A DNA stretch of 64,000 nucleotides from Primorskyibacter flagellatus (GCF_900176485.1 NZ_FWYD01000003.1:186001-250000), one strand, 5' to 3'. Numbered from the stretch's first letter, positions 1-9,825 are shown. Numbers and translations are program-made. The notes: a model not told the origin generated them from the sequence alone.

Positions 1-783
1 CCGATCGTGAACGCATTCGGGTTCATTTCGCAATCGCGCTATCTGCCTGACCGTCGCGACCTGAACCGGTCCTTTCCCGGCCATTCCGAAGGATCGCTGG
101 CCGCGCGATTGGCGCATCTGTTCCTGACGGAAATCGTTCAGCGCTGCGATGTCGGGATAGATCTGCATTCTGCCGCTGTGGGGCGCACCAATCTGCCACA
201 GATCCGCCTGACGCCCGGCAATGACCGGCTGCGCGAATTGGGCGAGGCGTTTGCCGCCCCGGTCACCATGACATCGAAACTGCGAGACGGCTCGCTGCGG
301 CAAGAGGCCAAGGCGCTTGGCGTTGACGTGTTGCTATACGAGGCGGGCGAGGGGCTGCGTTTTGACGAATATGCCGCGCGGGCAGGGGTGTCGGGGATCC
401 TGCGGGTCATGCACAAGCTTGGCATGGTCGGGGCAAAAGGTGTGCCCCGTGCACGACGCCAGCCCGTCTATTGCGAGCGGTCAAGCTGGTCACGGGCACC
501 TATGGGCGGTTTGCTGCGGACTTTGAAAGCCAGTGGAGACTATGTAGAAGAGGGCGCGGTTCTGGGTCTGATCTCTGACCCGTTCGGCGAGGCCGAGACC
601 GAAGTGATCGCCGACGCGCCGGGCATCGTGATCGGCCGAACCAACCTGCCGATTGTCAACGAGGGTGATGCGCTGTTTCACATCGGATTGGCGAAGAAGA
701 TCGCCCATGCCGAAGCCGCGTCGCAAGGCATTGCCGAGACGATGGACGCAGCACCGCTGTTTGATGAGGACGAAATCATCTGA
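1..783 (+). CDS. Succinylglutamate desuccinylase/aspartoacylase-family protein (5' end cut off)
   Basis: This is the C-terminal part of a zinc-dependent amide hydrolase of the AstE/AspA group; the reading frame is open to the left window edge, so the true start is outside. Near the left edge it has DLNRSFPG, the substrate-binding motif of the family. DLHSA follows about 35 residues later and carries a zinc-binding His, and YEAGEG carries the likely catalytic Glu. The last 80 residues form a beta-rich domain typical of these enzymes. The family removes acyl groups from N-acylated amino acids; the substrate cannot be told from sequence. The next gene, pnp, is convergent and a terminator lies between. 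The family is clear, the specific reaction is not. Confidence 0.8.
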   Translation, partial: PIVNAFGFISQSRYLPDRRDLNRSFPGHSEGSLAARLAHLFLTEIVQRCDVGIDLHSAAVGRTNLPQIRLTPGNDRLRELGEAFAAPVTMTSKLRDGSLRQEAKALGVDVLLYEAGEGLRFDEYAARAGVSGILRVMHKLGMVGAKGVPRARRQPVYCERSSWSRAPMGGLLRTLKASGDYVEEGAVLGLISDPFGEAETEVIADAPGIVIGRTNLPIVNEGDALFHIGLAKKIAHAEAASQGIAETMDAAPLFDEDEII

Positions 784-1015
784 ACGCGCGGAGGTGGATT
801 TAAGACGACCGGCAGCCGACATTCATTTTTGTGGAAGTGTTTGGCCCCGGCGTGCCTTCCGGGACCAATGGCGCGCCCTTCCCTTGGGTGGAAGATTGCG
901 CCGGAATCTTGCTGAGTGTTGGGAGACAACATGGCAGCATTTTCGAACACGAGTTCTGCCCCAACGTTGCGATGATTTGGTTAGCAAAGGGTTAGCAAGC
1001 CGCGTCCCTCGACGC

Positions 1016-1048
1016 AAAAAAAGGCCCCGGTTTTTTGACCGGGGCCTT
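1016..1048 (-). terminator. Intrinsic terminator of pnp
   Basis: An 11-bp perfect stem (1021-1031 with 1038-1048) with a 6-base loop lies just past the pnp stop codon. On the minus strand it is followed by seven T residues (1022-1016), the classic rho-independent form. The rest of 784-1072 holds no recognisable gene. Confidence 0.85.
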
Positions 1049-1072
1049 TCGTGTCACTTAAACGGAGCGGCT

Positions 1073-3217
1073 TCAGCCGTCGGCGTTTTCGCTCTTTTTC
1101 TCTTCGGCGACTTCTTCGCCGGTTTCCTGATCGACCATCTTCATCGCCAGACGTACCTTGCCGCGATCGTCAAAGCCCAACAGCTTGACGAACACTTCCT
1201 GGCCTTCTTTCAGAACGTCCGAAGGATGGTTCAGGCGGCGGTTCTCGATCTGGCTGACATGCACAAGGCCGTCACGCTTGCCGAAGAAGTTCACGAAGGC
1301 GCCGAAATCAACGATCTTCACGACCTTGCCCTTGTACACCTTGCCCTCTTCCGGCTCTGCCACGATCGAATGGATCATGTCATAGGCCTTCTGGATGGCC
1401 TCGCCGTTGGGAGATGCGATCTTGATGATGCCGTCGTCGTTGATATCGACCTTGGCACCCGACAGTTCGACGATCTCGCGGATCACCTTGCCGCCCGAGC
1501 CGATCACTTCACGGATCTTGTCGGTGGGGATCTGCATGGTCTCGATGCGCGGCGCGTGGACAGAGAATTCCGCAGCACCGGTCAGCGCCTTGGACATCTC
1601 GCCAAGGATGTGCATCCGGCCGTCCTTGGCTTGCGCCAGGGCTTTCTGCATGATCTCGGGCGTGATGCCCGCAACCTTGATGTCCATCTGCAGCGACGTG
1701 ATGCCGTTTTCCGTACCCGCAACCTTGAAGTCCATGTCACCGAGGTGATCCTCGTCGCCAAGGATGTCGGTCAGGATCGCGTAAGAGCCGTCATCCTCAA
1801 GGATCAGACCCATCGCAACGCCGGCAACCGCCGATTTCAGCGGAACACCTGCATCCATCATCGACAGCGAACCGCCGCAGACCGATGCCATGGAGCTGGA
1901 GCCGTTGGATTCGGTGATCTCCGACACGATACGGATCGTGTAGGGGAAATCCGTCGCCGCAGGCAGAACCGCCTGAAGGGCGCGCCATGCCAGCTTACCA
2001 TGGCCAATCTCACGGCGGCCCGGTCCGGATACGCGGCCCACTTCGCCCACCGAATAGGGGGGGAAGTTGTAATGCAGCATGAAGTTGGATTTGTAGGTGC
2101 CATGCAGCGCGTCGATCATCTGTTCGTCGTCGCCGGTGCCCAGAGTGGTCACAACCAGACCCTGCGTCTCACCACGGGTGAACAGGGCAGAGCCATGCGT
2201 CCGCGGCAAGAAACCGGTTTCGCTGACAATCGGGCGGACGGTGTCCAGTGCGCGACCGTCGATGCGCTTGCCCGTTTTGACGACATCGCCGCGCAGAACC
2301 GACGCTTCCAGCTTTTTCAGCGCGGAACCGAGGTTCGCATCCTCAAGCTGTTCTTCGGTCAGGGCCGCCTTGATCGCGTCCTTGGCATCGGCAACCGCTG
2401 TGGTGCGTTCCTGCTTGTCGGTGATCGCATAAGCCGCGCGGATCTTGTCTTCGCCCGCGGCCTTGATCGCAGCATAAAGGTCCGAGTAATCGGGTGCCTG
2501 GAAGTCGAACGGCTCTTTTGCGGCTTCTTCGGCCAGGCTGACGATCAGGTCGACCACCGGCTGGATCTGCTCATGTGCGAAAGTGACGGCGCCCAGCATT
2601 TCCTCTTCGGACAGCTCGTAGGCTTCCGATTCCACCATCATCACCGCGTCTTTGGTGCCGGCAACAATCAGGTCGAGCCGCTGCTCTGGGTTGTTGCGCA
2701 GGTTCTGCATGTCCTCGACTTCGGGGTTGAGGATATAATCGCCATCCACATAACCCACGCGGCAGCCGGCAATCGGGCCCATGAAGGGCGCGCCGGAAAT
2801 GGTCAGCGCAGCAGAGGCCGCGATCATGGCAACCACATCGGGGTCGTTGACCAGATCGTGGCTGAGCACGGTGCACATCACCAGAACTTCATGCTTGAAG
2901 CCCGGAACGAAAAGCGGACGGATCGGACGGTCGATCAGGCGCGCGGTCAGCGTTTCCTTTTCGGTCGGACGCGCTTCGCGCTTGAAGAAGCCGCCGGGCA
3001 CTTTACCCGCAGCGTAGTATTTTTCCTGGTAATGCACGGTCAGCGGAAAGAAGTCCTGACCGGGCTTGGGCGCCTTCGCGAAGGTGACGTTGGCCATCAC
3101 GCTTGTTTCGCCCAAAGTGGCGATGACCGAGCCATCTGCCTGACGGGCAACCTTGCCCGTTTCCAGTGTCAGCGTTTCCTCGCCCCACTGCATTGATTTC
3201 GTCGTTACATTAAACAT
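1073..3217 (-). CDS. pnp: Polyribonucleotide nucleotidyltransferase (PNPase)
   Basis: PNPase degrades RNA from the 3' end by phosphorolysis and is a core part of bacterial mRNA decay. The 714-residue product has two RNase PH-like halves joined by an alpha-helical linker. A KH domain follows ([13 protein letters not shown], near residues 560-620), then an S1 domain ([13 protein letters not shown], near 625-690), the standard order and length. I chose the start giving MFNVTTKS at 3217: it has an AGGAAA ribosome-binding site a few bases upstream and matches the family N-terminus. The frame stays open 66 codons further upstream, but that stretch resembles nothing. In related bacteria rpsO lies directly upstream; here a divergent stress-protein gene sits between. 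Confidence 0.97.
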   Translation of the reverse strand: MFNVTTKSMQWGEETLTLETGKVARQADGSVIATLGETSVMANVTFAKAPKPGQDFFPLTVHYQEKYYAAGKVPGGFFKREARPTEKETLTARLIDRPIRPLFVPGFKHEVLVMCTVLSHDLVNDPDVVAMIAASAALTISGAPFMGPIAGCRVGYVDGDYILNPEVEDMQNLRNNPEQRLDLIVAGTKDAVMMVESEAYELSEEEMLGAVTFAHEQIQPVVDLIVSLAEEAAKEPFDFQAPDYSDLYAAIKAAGEDKIRAAYAITDKQERTTAVADAKDAIKAALTEEQLEDANLGSALKKLEASVLRGDVVKTGKRIDGRALDTVRPIVSETGFLPRTHGSALFTRGETQGLVVTTLGTGDDEQMIDALHGTYKSNFMLHYNFPPYSVGEVGRVSGPGRREIGHGKLAWRALQAVLPAATDFPYTIRIVSEITESNGSSSMASVCGGSLSMMDAGVPLKSAVAGVAMGLILEDDGSYAILTDILGDEDHLGDMDFKVAGTENGITSLQMDIKVAGITPEIMQKALAQAKDGRMHILGEMSKALTGAAEFSVHAPRIETMQIPTDKIREVIGSGGKVIREIVELSGAKVDINDDGIIKIASPNGEAIQKAYDMIHSIVAEPEEGKVYKGKVVKIVDFGAFVNFFGKRDGLVHVSQIENRRLNHPSDVLKEGQEVFVKLLGFDDRGKVRLAMKMVDQETGEEVAEEKKSENADG

Positions 3218-3599
3218 ATATCGTTTCCTGTAGGGAGCACTCCCGGCCCTCCGGGTCTCCCGATTGCATAGCGGCCCCATTGCCGCCGACCCCATCATCA
3301 TCGCATGCGCCAGGGTCAGGGCGTCACGTCTCAGATGCGCGGGCCATACATCAAGCGGGGCTTGATGGGAAGAGTTCATCGAAAGAGAGGCTTCAAAGGA
3401 CCGTGTGTCAGGCATAGCGTGTCAAGGATCGGGGCGGCATTGCCAACGATACTTGTCCGCTGGCTGGTTTCATGCGGTCGTGATATGAGCGTCTGTAAAA
3501 CTCGCAGTCAGAAGGTCCTGTACTCGTTTGATCCAGCGCAAGCTTCTGTCGTGCTTTGCCAAGGCATGTGATTGGTAAACAAAAAAGGAGAGCGATTCC
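3218..3599. other. Divergent intergenic region between pnp and usp
   Basis: This 382-bp stretch must contain the pnp promoter and leader (minus strand) and the usp promoter (plus strand). On the pnp side the leader can form a GGGAG/CTCCC hairpin just before the ribosome-binding site. That would suit the leader-mediated PNPase autoregulation known in enterobacteria, but this is inference. No gene was recognised. Confidence 0.5.
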
Positions 3600-4034
3600 A
3601 TGTTCACCAACATTCTGGTCGCCGTGGATGGTTCGGAACATTCCCGACGCGCGGTCCGCTACGCAAGTGACGTTGCCGAAAAATACAAGGCATCATTGCA
3701 CATCGTGCATGCGCCCCAGATTGAGATCGAGACCCTGTCTCTCGGCAGCGGGTCGCTGGGGGTCCTGCCAACGCATGAGCGTATTGAAGCGCTTGGCAGG
3801 CCGGTTATGGAAAAGGCGCTGGCTTGGGCCAAAGACGCCGGGCACGAAGCGGAGGCGACCAGTATCCTGACCGGAGACACGACCGAGTCAATCCTCGGTT
3901 ACGCCGAGCAGAACGGCGTGGACCTGATCGTTTCGGGAAGCCGTGGTCTAGGAAACCTCCGCGGCCTTCTACAGGGCAGTATCTCGCAGAAGCTAACTGC
4001 GCATTCGTCCTGTCCCGTTCTGACGGTCAGATAA
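3600..4034 (+). CDS. Universal stress protein (UspA family)
   Basis: A single-domain 144-residue Usp protein. It starts with the family pattern NILVAVDGSEHS (first strand and nucleotide loop). It ends with SGSRGLGNLRGLLQGSISQKL followed by CPVLTVR, which is the G-2x-G-9x-G(S/T) ATP-binding signature and last strand. Such proteins are cytoplasmic, often bind ATP, and help cells survive starvation or stress; the exact role here is unknown. A strong AAGGAG ribosome-binding site lies nine bases before the ATG. It is transcribed against pnp and rpsO, interrupting a gene order that is otherwise conserved. Confidence 0.92.
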   Translation: MFTNILVAVDGSEHSRRAVRYASDVAEKYKASLHIVHAPQIEIETLSLGSGSLGVLPTHERIEALGRPVMEKALAWAKDAGHEAEATSILTGDTTESILGYAEQNGVDLIVSGSRGLGNLRGLLQGSISQKLTAHSSCPVLTVR

Positions 4035-4125
4035 ACGATCTTGTGCAGATTTCGGAACGGCGGTCGAATGAGGTCTCGGTCGCCATTTTGATGTCACGCC
4101 TGATTTTCGGCGGTCGTTCTCAGGC

Positions 4126-4151
4126 AAACGCCCGCGCAGCGGCGGGCGTTT
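4126..4151. terminator. Hairpin terminator between usp and rpsO
   Basis: A 10-bp perfect stem (4126-4135 with 4142-4151) rich in G and C, with short A and T runs at its two edges, lies between the convergent usp and rpsO genes. It could serve both directions; the T tracts are short, so strength is uncertain. Confidence 0.6.
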
Positions 4152-4205
4152 CCAATAGCAAATCCAGATTACGTCCGCTCGGCGAGGTGCCGACGAGGGC
4201 GTGGC

Positions 4206-4475
4206 TTAGCGGCGGATGCCCAGACGCTTGATAAGATCCTGATAGCGAGCCTCGTCGTTGGCCTTGAGGTAGTCCAGCAACTTGCGGCGCTGTGCAACCA
4301 TCATCAGAAGGCCACGACGCGAGTGGTTATCCTTCTTGTGGGTCTTGAAGTGCTCGGTCAGCGTAGTGATGCGCGAGGTCAGAATGGCAACCTGTACTTC
4401 GGGCGAACCGGTATCGCCTTCCTTGGTCGCGTATTCTTTCATCAGGCGTGTTTTTTCTTCAGCAGTGATCGACAT
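4206..4475 (-). CDS. rpsO: 30S ribosomal protein S15
   Basis: An 89-residue protein with the full S15 pattern: MSITAEEK start, [14 protein letters not shown], the rRNA-binding [12 protein letters not shown] loop, and the closing [13 protein letters not shown]15 binds 16S rRNA early in 30S subunit assembly and is often autoregulated. An AGGAG-type site precedes the ATG. The intergenic space upstream (4476-4649) shows no gene and probably holds its promoter and leader. Confidence 0.98.
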   Translation of the reverse strand: MSITAEEKTRLMKEYATKEGDTGSPEVQVAILTSRITTLTEHFKTHKKDNHSRRGLLMMVAQRRKLLDYLKANDEARYQDLIKRLGIRR

Positions 4476-4649
4476 CGGGGTCTCCTTTAGGGTTTGTGTG
4501 AATGGCGCGAGCCGGGATGTCGTCCAGCAAGGCCCGTGGAGCAGTTTCGCCCAGACAGATGCCGGGGCGAATGCGCGCGTATAGGGCAGATCGAAAAGGA
4601 TGGAAAGAGAAAACGCGTGGCTTTTCCAGTACCGTGACAGGCGGCTGAT

Positions 4650-5678
4650 CTAGGTGCCGAACAAGCTGTTGGCGCTTGCCTCTGACATAAGGACGACTTG
4701 AGTGACCGAAGGGGCGTCGTCACTGTTCATCCGTGCCACCACCACGCCGTTGACGGTCAGATTGACCTGCGAGGCATCCTTTTCATCCGGTTCGATCTGT
4801 ATGTCCGGATCGACATCCGCCGCGTCGTCACCGTAAAGCACGACCAGCATGTCCTCGGCCGGGTCAAAATCCATCAGTTGGGCAGCATCCTGACCGGTTT
4901 CTATCTGAGAGAAGTAGAAGCTGTCCGCGCCTTCGCCGCCGCTTGCGATGTCATCAGCCCCAGCGCGTATATGATCGTCGCCATCCCCGCCGTTCAGATA
5001 ATCACGCTGGTCGTCCCGTCCGTCGAGCGTATCGTCGCCCCATCCGCCAAACAGGGTATCTTCGCCTTCGCCGCCGGTGATTCGATCGTCGTCATGTCGT
5101 CCGTGCAGCGCGTCGTTGCCGCTGCCGCCGTCAAGCGTATCATTGCCAAGGCCGCCATTTACCGAATCGGCACCCTGTTCGCCGAATATGATGTCGGCAC
5201 CGTCATTTCCGTAAAGATCGTCCGCCCCGGTGCCGCCATGCAGCACGTCGTTCTCGTCGCCGCCATAAAGCGTATCGTCGCCGTCACCGCCGTTCAGCGT
5301 ATCATCGCCGCCTTTCCCGCGTATCTGATCCTCGCCATCGGTGCCGTCTATCATGTGGTGCCCAGCGAAACCGTTCATCATTCGGTCTGCGTCATTGCCG
5401 TCGATAACGTTGGCGTCGGCGGAACCTTCGTTGGCATAAGCTGCGGGTTCCGTGCGAATGAACTGATCGAGGATTGAAGTACCATCAGTCGAAGGTTCGA
5501 TAGCGTCCGTGCCGTCCTTGTTGACAATGACAGAAAGCGCATCCGCGCCGTCGGGTCTGGTAGCCTCTTCCTCATCATCTTTGCCTTCAGGAGGCTCCCG
5601 GTCGGTCAAACCGTCATCCGAAACCAGAACGACGGAACCAAGCACCATCATCCCCATCAAACCCGCCAACATAAGCAT
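4650..5678 (-). CDS. RTX-type calcium-binding repeat protein with N-terminal membrane segment
   Basis: The 342-residue product has one hydrophobic segment (residues 2-19), a long acidic linker (20-115), and about fifteen GGxGxDxL-type nonapeptides (about 115-255) that form a calcium-loaded parallel beta-roll. The C-terminal 85 residues resemble the tail of many Rhodobacteraceae RTX proteins (DFDPAEDMLVV). RTX proteins usually leave through a type I secretion system. The single N-terminal hydrophobic segment instead suggests anchoring or a signal peptide, and no transporter genes are nearby. The product is extremely Asp-rich. There is no protease, lipase or other enzymatic domain. It sits between rpsO and truB, where most relatives have no such gene. 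Function is unknown. Confidence 0.85.
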   Translation of the reverse strand: MLMLAGLMGMMVLGSVVLVSDDGLTDREPPEGKDDEEEATRPDGADALSVIVNKDGTDAIEPSTDGTSILDQFIRTEPAAYANEGSADANVIDGNDADRMMNGFAGHHMIDGTDGEDQIRGKGGDDTLNGGDGDDTLYGGDENDVLHGGTGADDLYGNDGADIIFGEQGADSVNGGLGNDTLDGGSGNDALHGRHDDDRITGGEGEDTLFGGWGDDTLDGRDDQRDYLNGGDGDDHIRAGADDIASGGEGADSFYFSQIETGQDAAQLMDFDPAEDMLVVLYGDDAADVDPDIQIEPDEKDASQVNLTVNGVVVARMNSDDAPSVTQVVLMSEASANSLFGT

Positions 5679-5942
5679 GACACACCCCGTAAATACCCGC
5701 TGACATGATTTCGCTGAGTGTCGAAAATTTCAACGCCCACTCTATAAGCAGGTAAATAGCGCGTTTAGGTATTGGTCATCTGCCAGATTTACGGGTGAAC
5801 CGTTTTGGGGGGTGAGAGATGGTTCGTCCATGTCGAAGACACTTCAGGCCCGTTGGAGAATAGCAACATGCGCGCGCGTTTCATTGGTGGTCATGGTGGA
5901 AGGCGTGGATGGGACTGGCCGGATTTCTTGGGGATCGGCTTG

Positions 5943-6530
5943 TCAGGCCTCGGGAAATGGAAAGCGCTCGGTCGCGCTGCTGATATAAAGAGGATGGCCA
6001 GCTGACCCGTCCTTGTTCAGTTTCAAACAGTTGAGCGGCTTTCCGGTTTTTTTGAGCGCGTCCAGCGTCTTCCCGACGATTGGCACGAAGCGCTTATGTA
6101 GTTTTCCGTAGGCCAGCAGAATTTCCTCGGCATCCTCCACTTCCCGAAGAATGGCCGCGAGATTTTCTTGGCTGCACGCCAGTTCAGGGTCGTGTGGAAC
6201 GTTCTTGGGCTCGGTGGCGCGCCAGTCCAACATGTTGGTCTTCACATATCGGGTGAAGCCCCACCGTCTGGCAAAGCCAACCTCCCTGTCACAGGTCGGG
6301 TCCGAAACCTCGGCCGTGGCGACAGAGGGGTTTTGGCCGACGAACATGATGGTTCGCGGTTCTGTGCCCTCTGGCGTCCAGTCGCGGGTCAAGACCTGTC
6401 GGTATCGGCCACATGAGGAGTAGGTCGCGCCACCGATCACACCGTCCGGAAGATTGATTCGAACCTTGCCGCCGGGGTCGTGCAGCATGTGCGCATCGTC
6501 CCCGAGGTATTTTTTCTTCAATTTTGTCAT
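5943..6530 (-). CDS. DUF1643 family protein
   Basis: A 195-residue protein with the DUF1643 core: VGQNPSVATAEVSDPTCDREVGFARRWGF, then NMLDWRATEPKNV, and a C-terminal HPLYISS. This family is widespread in bacteria and phages but its function is not established; it is often found in accessory or mobile contexts. I chose the ATG at 6530 because GGAGGA lies five bases upstream; a TTG four codons earlier would lie inside that ribosome-binding site. A truncated second DUF1643-like N-terminus lies just upstream (6643-6778). The gene is part of an accessory block between rpsO and truB. Confidence 0.82.
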   Translation of the reverse strand: MTKLKKKYLGDDAHMLHDPGGKVRINLPDGVIGGATYSSCGRYRQVLTRDWTPEGTEPRTIMFVGQNPSVATAEVSDPTCDREVGFARRWGFTRYVKTNMLDWRATEPKNVPHDPELACSQENLAAILREVEDAEEILLAYGKLHKRFVPIVGKTLDALKKTGKPLNCLKLNKDGSAGHPLYISSATERFPFPEA

Positions 6531-6642
6531 TCTTTCCTCCAATGAAGGAAACAGTCAGTAGCACAGGGGTTTCTTTTTATGCCCATGAAATTCATGGAAG
6601 AAACCACATTTTGGTGCGTGAAATACTTCGCCCTTCGCCGGC

Positions 6643-6778
6643 GGGGGGGGGATATCACAAAGACAAGTTGGCCGTCATCGGCACTCCACGTCCGCGAGAG
6701 GGCGTCGCGATAGGGCACGCCGTCAGAATAAAGCGCCACTGACCGGCCGCCCGCAATATCGTGTTCACGGCGCAACAT
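6643..6778 (-). pseudogene. Truncated N-terminus of a second DUF1643-like protein
   Basis: From an ATG at 6778 the minus strand encodes MLRREHDIAGGRSVALYSDG and then a stretch ending VFVISPP, which resembles the usual opening of DUF1643 proteins. It stops resembling the family at a run of nine C residues (minus strand; 6651-6643). Past the C run the sequence looks like a degenerate copy of the intergenic repeat seen elsewhere in this window. The core DUF1643 motifs never appear, so this is a broken copy. Confidence 0.5.
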
Positions 6779-6834
6779 GGGTCAAAACCTGACGTGCCGG
6801 GCTGATAAACACAAGCCGGAACGCGGTGTGATGC

Positions 6835-7740
6835 TCAGCGGACAAAAACGCGGCTCGGGTGCAGCTCGCCTGATTTGTAGCGGCCCACGGCAACGGCTTC
6901 ACCGTCCATCGCCGCCCAGCATTCGTCGCCATATTCCACGCCGCTGGCCAACACCAAAGCCGGGTTGCCGTTGCGCAGACGCACGGCGGATTCGGCGGGG
7001 CAGGTCACACAGGGCAGATCGGCCAGACCCACCTCCAATGGGCGCAAATGCGCGTCAAGCGCGGGATCTTGCGCCAGCTTTTCGACCTCGTCCATTGTCA
7101 GCGCGCCGTCCAGATCAAAGGGGCCGGACCACAGCCTGCGCAGGCTGACGACATGGCCGTGGCATCCAAGGGCCGCCCCCAGATCGCGCGCGATCGAACG
7201 CACATAACCGCCCTTGCCGCAGGTCATTTCAAGCACCGCAGTATCGGCATCCGGACGGTCGGTCAGGAGCAGTTCCTCGACCCAAAGCGGACGGGCCTCG
7301 ATCTCCATCTCTTCGCCGTCGCGGGCGCGCTTGTAAGCGCGTTCACCGTCGATCTTGACGGCGGAGAATTGCGGCGGCACCTGCATGATATCGCCGACAA
7401 AACCGCTCAACGCGTCCTTGATGTCGTCGTCCGTGGGGCGGGCATCGCTTTGCGCGATCACTTCGCCCTCGGCGTCATCGGTGTTGGTGGATTGGCCCAG
7501 CCGGACAGTGAACTCATAGGCCTTGAGCGCGTCGGTGATATACGGCACCGTTTTGGTTGCCTCGCCAAGCGCCACTGCCAGCAGCCCGGTCGCTTCGGGA
7601 TCCAGCGTGCCGGCATGTCCGGCTTTCTTGGCCTGCATCGCCCAGCGAACCTTGTTGACCACGGCGGTCGAGGTCAGCCCGGCGGGTTTGTCGATCACCA
7701 GCCAGCCGGAAATATCGCGTCCCTTGCGTTTGCGTGCCAT
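6835..7740 (-). CDS. truB: tRNA pseudouridine(55) synthase
   Basis: TruB converts U55 of the tRNA T-loop to pseudouridine. The 301-residue product carries the catalytic motif [12 protein letters not shown] with the essential Asp at residue 47. It also has the opening [32 protein letters not shown], and the [10 protein letters not shown] motif. Length fits bacterial TruB. It lies downstream of rbfA, as in most alphaproteobacteria, but with a DUF2233 gene in between. A weak hairpin separates that pair from truB. Confidence 0.97.
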   Translation of the reverse strand: MARKRKGRDISGWLVIDKPAGLTSTAVVNKVRWAMQAKKAGHAGTLDPEATGLLAVALGEATKTVPYITDALKAYEFTVRLGQSTNTDDAEGEVIAQSDARPTDDDIKDALSGFVGDIMQVPPQFSAVKIDGERAYKRARDGEEMEIEARPLWVEELLLTDRPDADTAVLEMTCGKGGYVRSIARDLGAALGCHGHVVSLRRLWSGPFDLDGALTMDEVEKLAQDPALDAHLRPLEVGLADLPCVTCPAESAVRLRNGNPALVLASGVEYGDECWAAMDGEAVAVGRYKSGELHPSRVFVR

Positions 7741-7769
7741 AGGATCCTCAAGCTGTGTGGACAGAAAAC

Positions 7770-7790
7770 GCGGGCCTAGCGGATGCCCGC
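7770..7790 (-). terminator. Possible weak terminator downstream of the DUF2233 gene
   Basis: A 6-bp GC stem (7770-7775 with 7785-7790) is followed on the minus strand by GTTTTC. The stem and T run are short. It may reduce read-through from rbfA/DUF2233 into truB rather than end transcription. Confidence 0.3.
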
Positions 7791-7797
7791 TGCGGCG

Positions 7798-8544
7798 TCA
7801 ATTCCGTTCAACCACGCCGATGATGGGCCCCAACCGCCAGCCAAAATCGCTGCGGTTCAGTTGCCGTGAATACATCCGCGAAATGTTGCCATCCAGAAAC
7901 AGCGCGTTGGGCACATCCAGCACATCCCGGAACAGCAGGCCGAATTCGTGAAAGGTCACGGCGTTGTTGGAGATTGCAAACACGACGCGCTTGCCGTCAG
8001 GCCCGGTGCCGACACCGTTGCGGATATAGCGCGAGGTGCTGTCGGGCAGAAAGCGCGGGTGCAACTCGCCGTCGATCACCAGCATCGGGCCGGATTGCGT
8101 GGCAAATCGGCACTCCGGGGCGCTGTCCACATAGTCCAGCGTTTCGAACACGTTGGCACGACCGTCGCGGATGCAGAACACGCCGTTGGGCAGAAGGCCA
8201 AAATTGCCGGGGCCTGCATTGGGAACCACGCGCATCTGTTCTTGCCCGTTTTCGACATAATGGCCGACGGGCGAACGGTCGTCATGGTACATGCCGCCAT
8301 TCATTGCAAAGCCAAGCGTCGCGCCCTCTTTGGCCAAAGCGTCGGAGATGGCGGAGAAATGCCCGTAGAGCGACCCATCGTCTGCATTGAGAAACAGGCG
8401 GATCTCGTCACGCGATGCGTCCGCCTCGCAGATCGTATAGTCATTGCCTTCGTGAGACAGGTCGCGACAATCAAGGGCCAGCGCCGGACCGGCGATCAGC
8501 CAGGTAATCAGTGCTGCAAGGATTCCGCGCTTAGTCTTCGACAT
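7798..8544 (-). CDS. Secreted phosphodiester glycosidase-family (NAGPA/DUF2233) protein
   Basis: The product is about 248 residues with a signal peptide (basic MSKTKRG, a hydrophobic run, cleavage near ALA). It carries the family motifs [50 protein letters not shown], and a C-terminal [12 protein letters not shown]. The family is related to the enzyme that removes GlcNAc from mannose-6-phosphate signals; the bacterial substrate is unknown but is expected in the periplasm. I chose the ATG at 8544, which overlaps the end of rbfA by 14 bases. Upstream codons in the frame belong to rbfA, so the two genes are probably co-translated. Confidence 0.8.
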   Translation of the reverse strand: MSKTKRGILAALITWLIAGPALALDCRDLSHEGNDYTICEADASRDEIRLFLNADDGSLYGHFSAISDALAKEGATLGFAMNGGMYHDDRSPVGHYVENGQEQMRVVPNAGPGNFGLLPNGVFCIRDGRANVFETLDYVDSAPECRFATQSGPMLVIDGELHPRFLPDSTSRYIRNGVGTGPDGKRVVFAISNNAVTFHEFGLLFRDVLDVPNALFLDGNISRMYSRQLNRSDFGWRLGPIIGVVERN

Positions 8545-8926
8545 CGCGACGCACGTCGTCCTGCGAGAACAGCCTGCGCGTGTCATCCATCCGGTCGAAT
8601 GTCTCGTCCAGACGGAACCGAAGCTCGGGCGCGTATTTCAACGTCAACTTCTTGGAAACGGCGCGTCGCAGCTCGCCCTGATTGCGTTTCAGCAGGTCCA
8701 GCACCACGTCCTGCCCCTTGCCGCCAAGCGGCAGCACATACGCCGTGGCCACCTTCAGATCCGGCGAGGTGCGGACCTCGCCCACCGTGATCGACATGCG
8801 ATTGAGGTCGGGATCGTGTATATCGCCACGGGCGAGGACATCCGACAGGGTGCGCCGGATCAACTCGCCGACGCGAAGTTGCCTTTGGGACGGGCCAGCG
8901 CCCTCGGAGAAACGGTTCTTTGCCAT
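8531..8926 (-). CDS. rbfA: 30S ribosome-binding factor A
   Basis: RbfA assists late maturation of the 30S subunit and cold adaptation. The 131-residue product starts [25 protein letters not shown] and contains [22 protein letters not shown], the KH-like core of the family, ending with a FDETF-like [14 protein letters not shown] segment. The frame is open far upstream but only the ATG at 8926 fits the family N-terminus. It is divergent from dapB with an 80-bp spacer that must hold both promoters. Confidence 0.95.
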   Translation of the reverse strand: MAKNRFSEGAGPSQRQLRVGELIRRTLSDVLARGDIHDPDLNRMSITVGEVRTSPDLKVATAYVLPLGGKGQDVVLDLLKRNQGELRRAVSKKLTLKYAPELRFRLDETFDRMDDTRRLFSQDDVRRDVED

Positions 8927-9006
8927 GACTGGCCACATAGGCCTTTCACGGGGCTTTGCCAAGCGGTCGCAGCTTCGATATGCAGGCGCAAAGCGAAGGA
9001 GAGCGG

Positions 9007-9825
9007 ATGATGACGGACCTGCCGGGGATTGTGGTGACGGGGGCCTCTGGCCGCATGGGGCAGATGCTGATCCGGATGATCGGCGACAGCGACAAGATGC
9101 AACTGACGGGCGCGTTGGAGCGACCCGGCCACGACTGGATTGGTCGTGACGTGGGCGAAGCAATGGGTGGCGCGGCGGCTGGCGTGTTGGTCGAGGATGA
9201 TCCGCTGGAGGCGTTCGCGCGCGCTCAGGCGGTTGTGGACTTCACCTCGCCCGCCGCGACCGTGGAATTCGCGGGCCTTGCCGCGCAAGCACGCGCTGTG
9301 CATGTGATCGGCACAACCGGGTTGGCCCCCGAGGATCTGGAAGCGATCAAACACGCCGCCCACCACGCGGTGATCGTGCGGGCAGGCAATATGAGCCTTG
9401 GCGTCAACCTTCTGGTGCAGTTGACGAAACGAGTCGCCGCCGCGCTGGACGAAGAGTTCGACATCGAAGTGGTGGAGGCGCATCACAACCGCAAGGTCGA
9501 TGCCCCTTCCGGCACGGCCCTGATGCTGGGCGAGGCCGCGGCCGAGGGGCGCGGCGTGTCGCTGGAGGATGTCTCGGATCGCGGTCGCGACGGCATCACC
9601 GGGGCGCGCAAAAAAGGCGATATCGGGTTTTCGGCGATCCGGGGTGGCGATGTCGTGGGCGAACATGACGTGATCTTTGCCGGCCCAGGCGAACGGCTGG
9701 TGTTGCGTCACCTTGCGTCAGACCGGTCGCTTTTTGCCCGTGGCGCGCTGCGTGCGGCGCTGTGGGGACAGGACAAGACGCCCGGTGAATATGACATGAT
9801 CGACGTGCTGGGCCTGAACGACTGA
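9007..9825 (+). CDS. dapB: 4-hydroxy-tetrahydrodipicolinate reductase
   Basis: DapB reduces hydroxy-tetrahydrodipicolinate in the lysine/diaminopimelate pathway, which also feeds peptidoglycan. The product has the NAD(P)H loop [11 protein letters not shown] near residue 8, [19 protein letters not shown], and the catalytic [13 protein letters not shown] segment. Two ATG codons in a row follow an AAGGAG site (8996-9001); I took the first, at 9007. The frame extends upstream but without family similarity. dapA, the preceding pathway step, lies 10 kb away on the other strand. Confidence 0.97.
   Translation: MMTDLPGIVVTGASGRMGQMLIRMIGDSDKMQLTGALERPGHDWIGRDVGEAMGGAAAGVLVEDDPLEAFARAQAVVDFTSPAATVEFAGLAAQARAVHVIGTTGLAPEDLEAIKHAAHHAVIVRAGNMSLGVNLLVQLTKRVAAALDEEFDIEVVEAHHNRKVDAPSGTALMLGEAAAEGRGVSLEDVSDRGRDGITGARKKGDIGFSAIRGGDVVGEHDVIFAGPGERLVLRHLASDRSLFARGALRAALWGQDKTPGEYDMIDVLGLND

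Noticed and set aside
653-3196. Very long open frame on the plus strand over pnp
   Set aside because: It is the antisense shadow of pnp in high-GC DNA; its translation is rich in His/Arg/Asp with no family pattern, whereas the minus strand gives a complete PNPase.
4980-5330. Repetitive DNA read as a tandem repeat or CRISPR-like array
   Set aside because: The periodicity is 27 bases of coding sequence for RTX nonapeptides, diverged at the DNA level; there are no spacers.
6643-6651. Nine-base G/C run as a phase-variation switch
   Set aside because: The frame it would switch lacks the family core on both sides, so slippage would not restore a functional gene.
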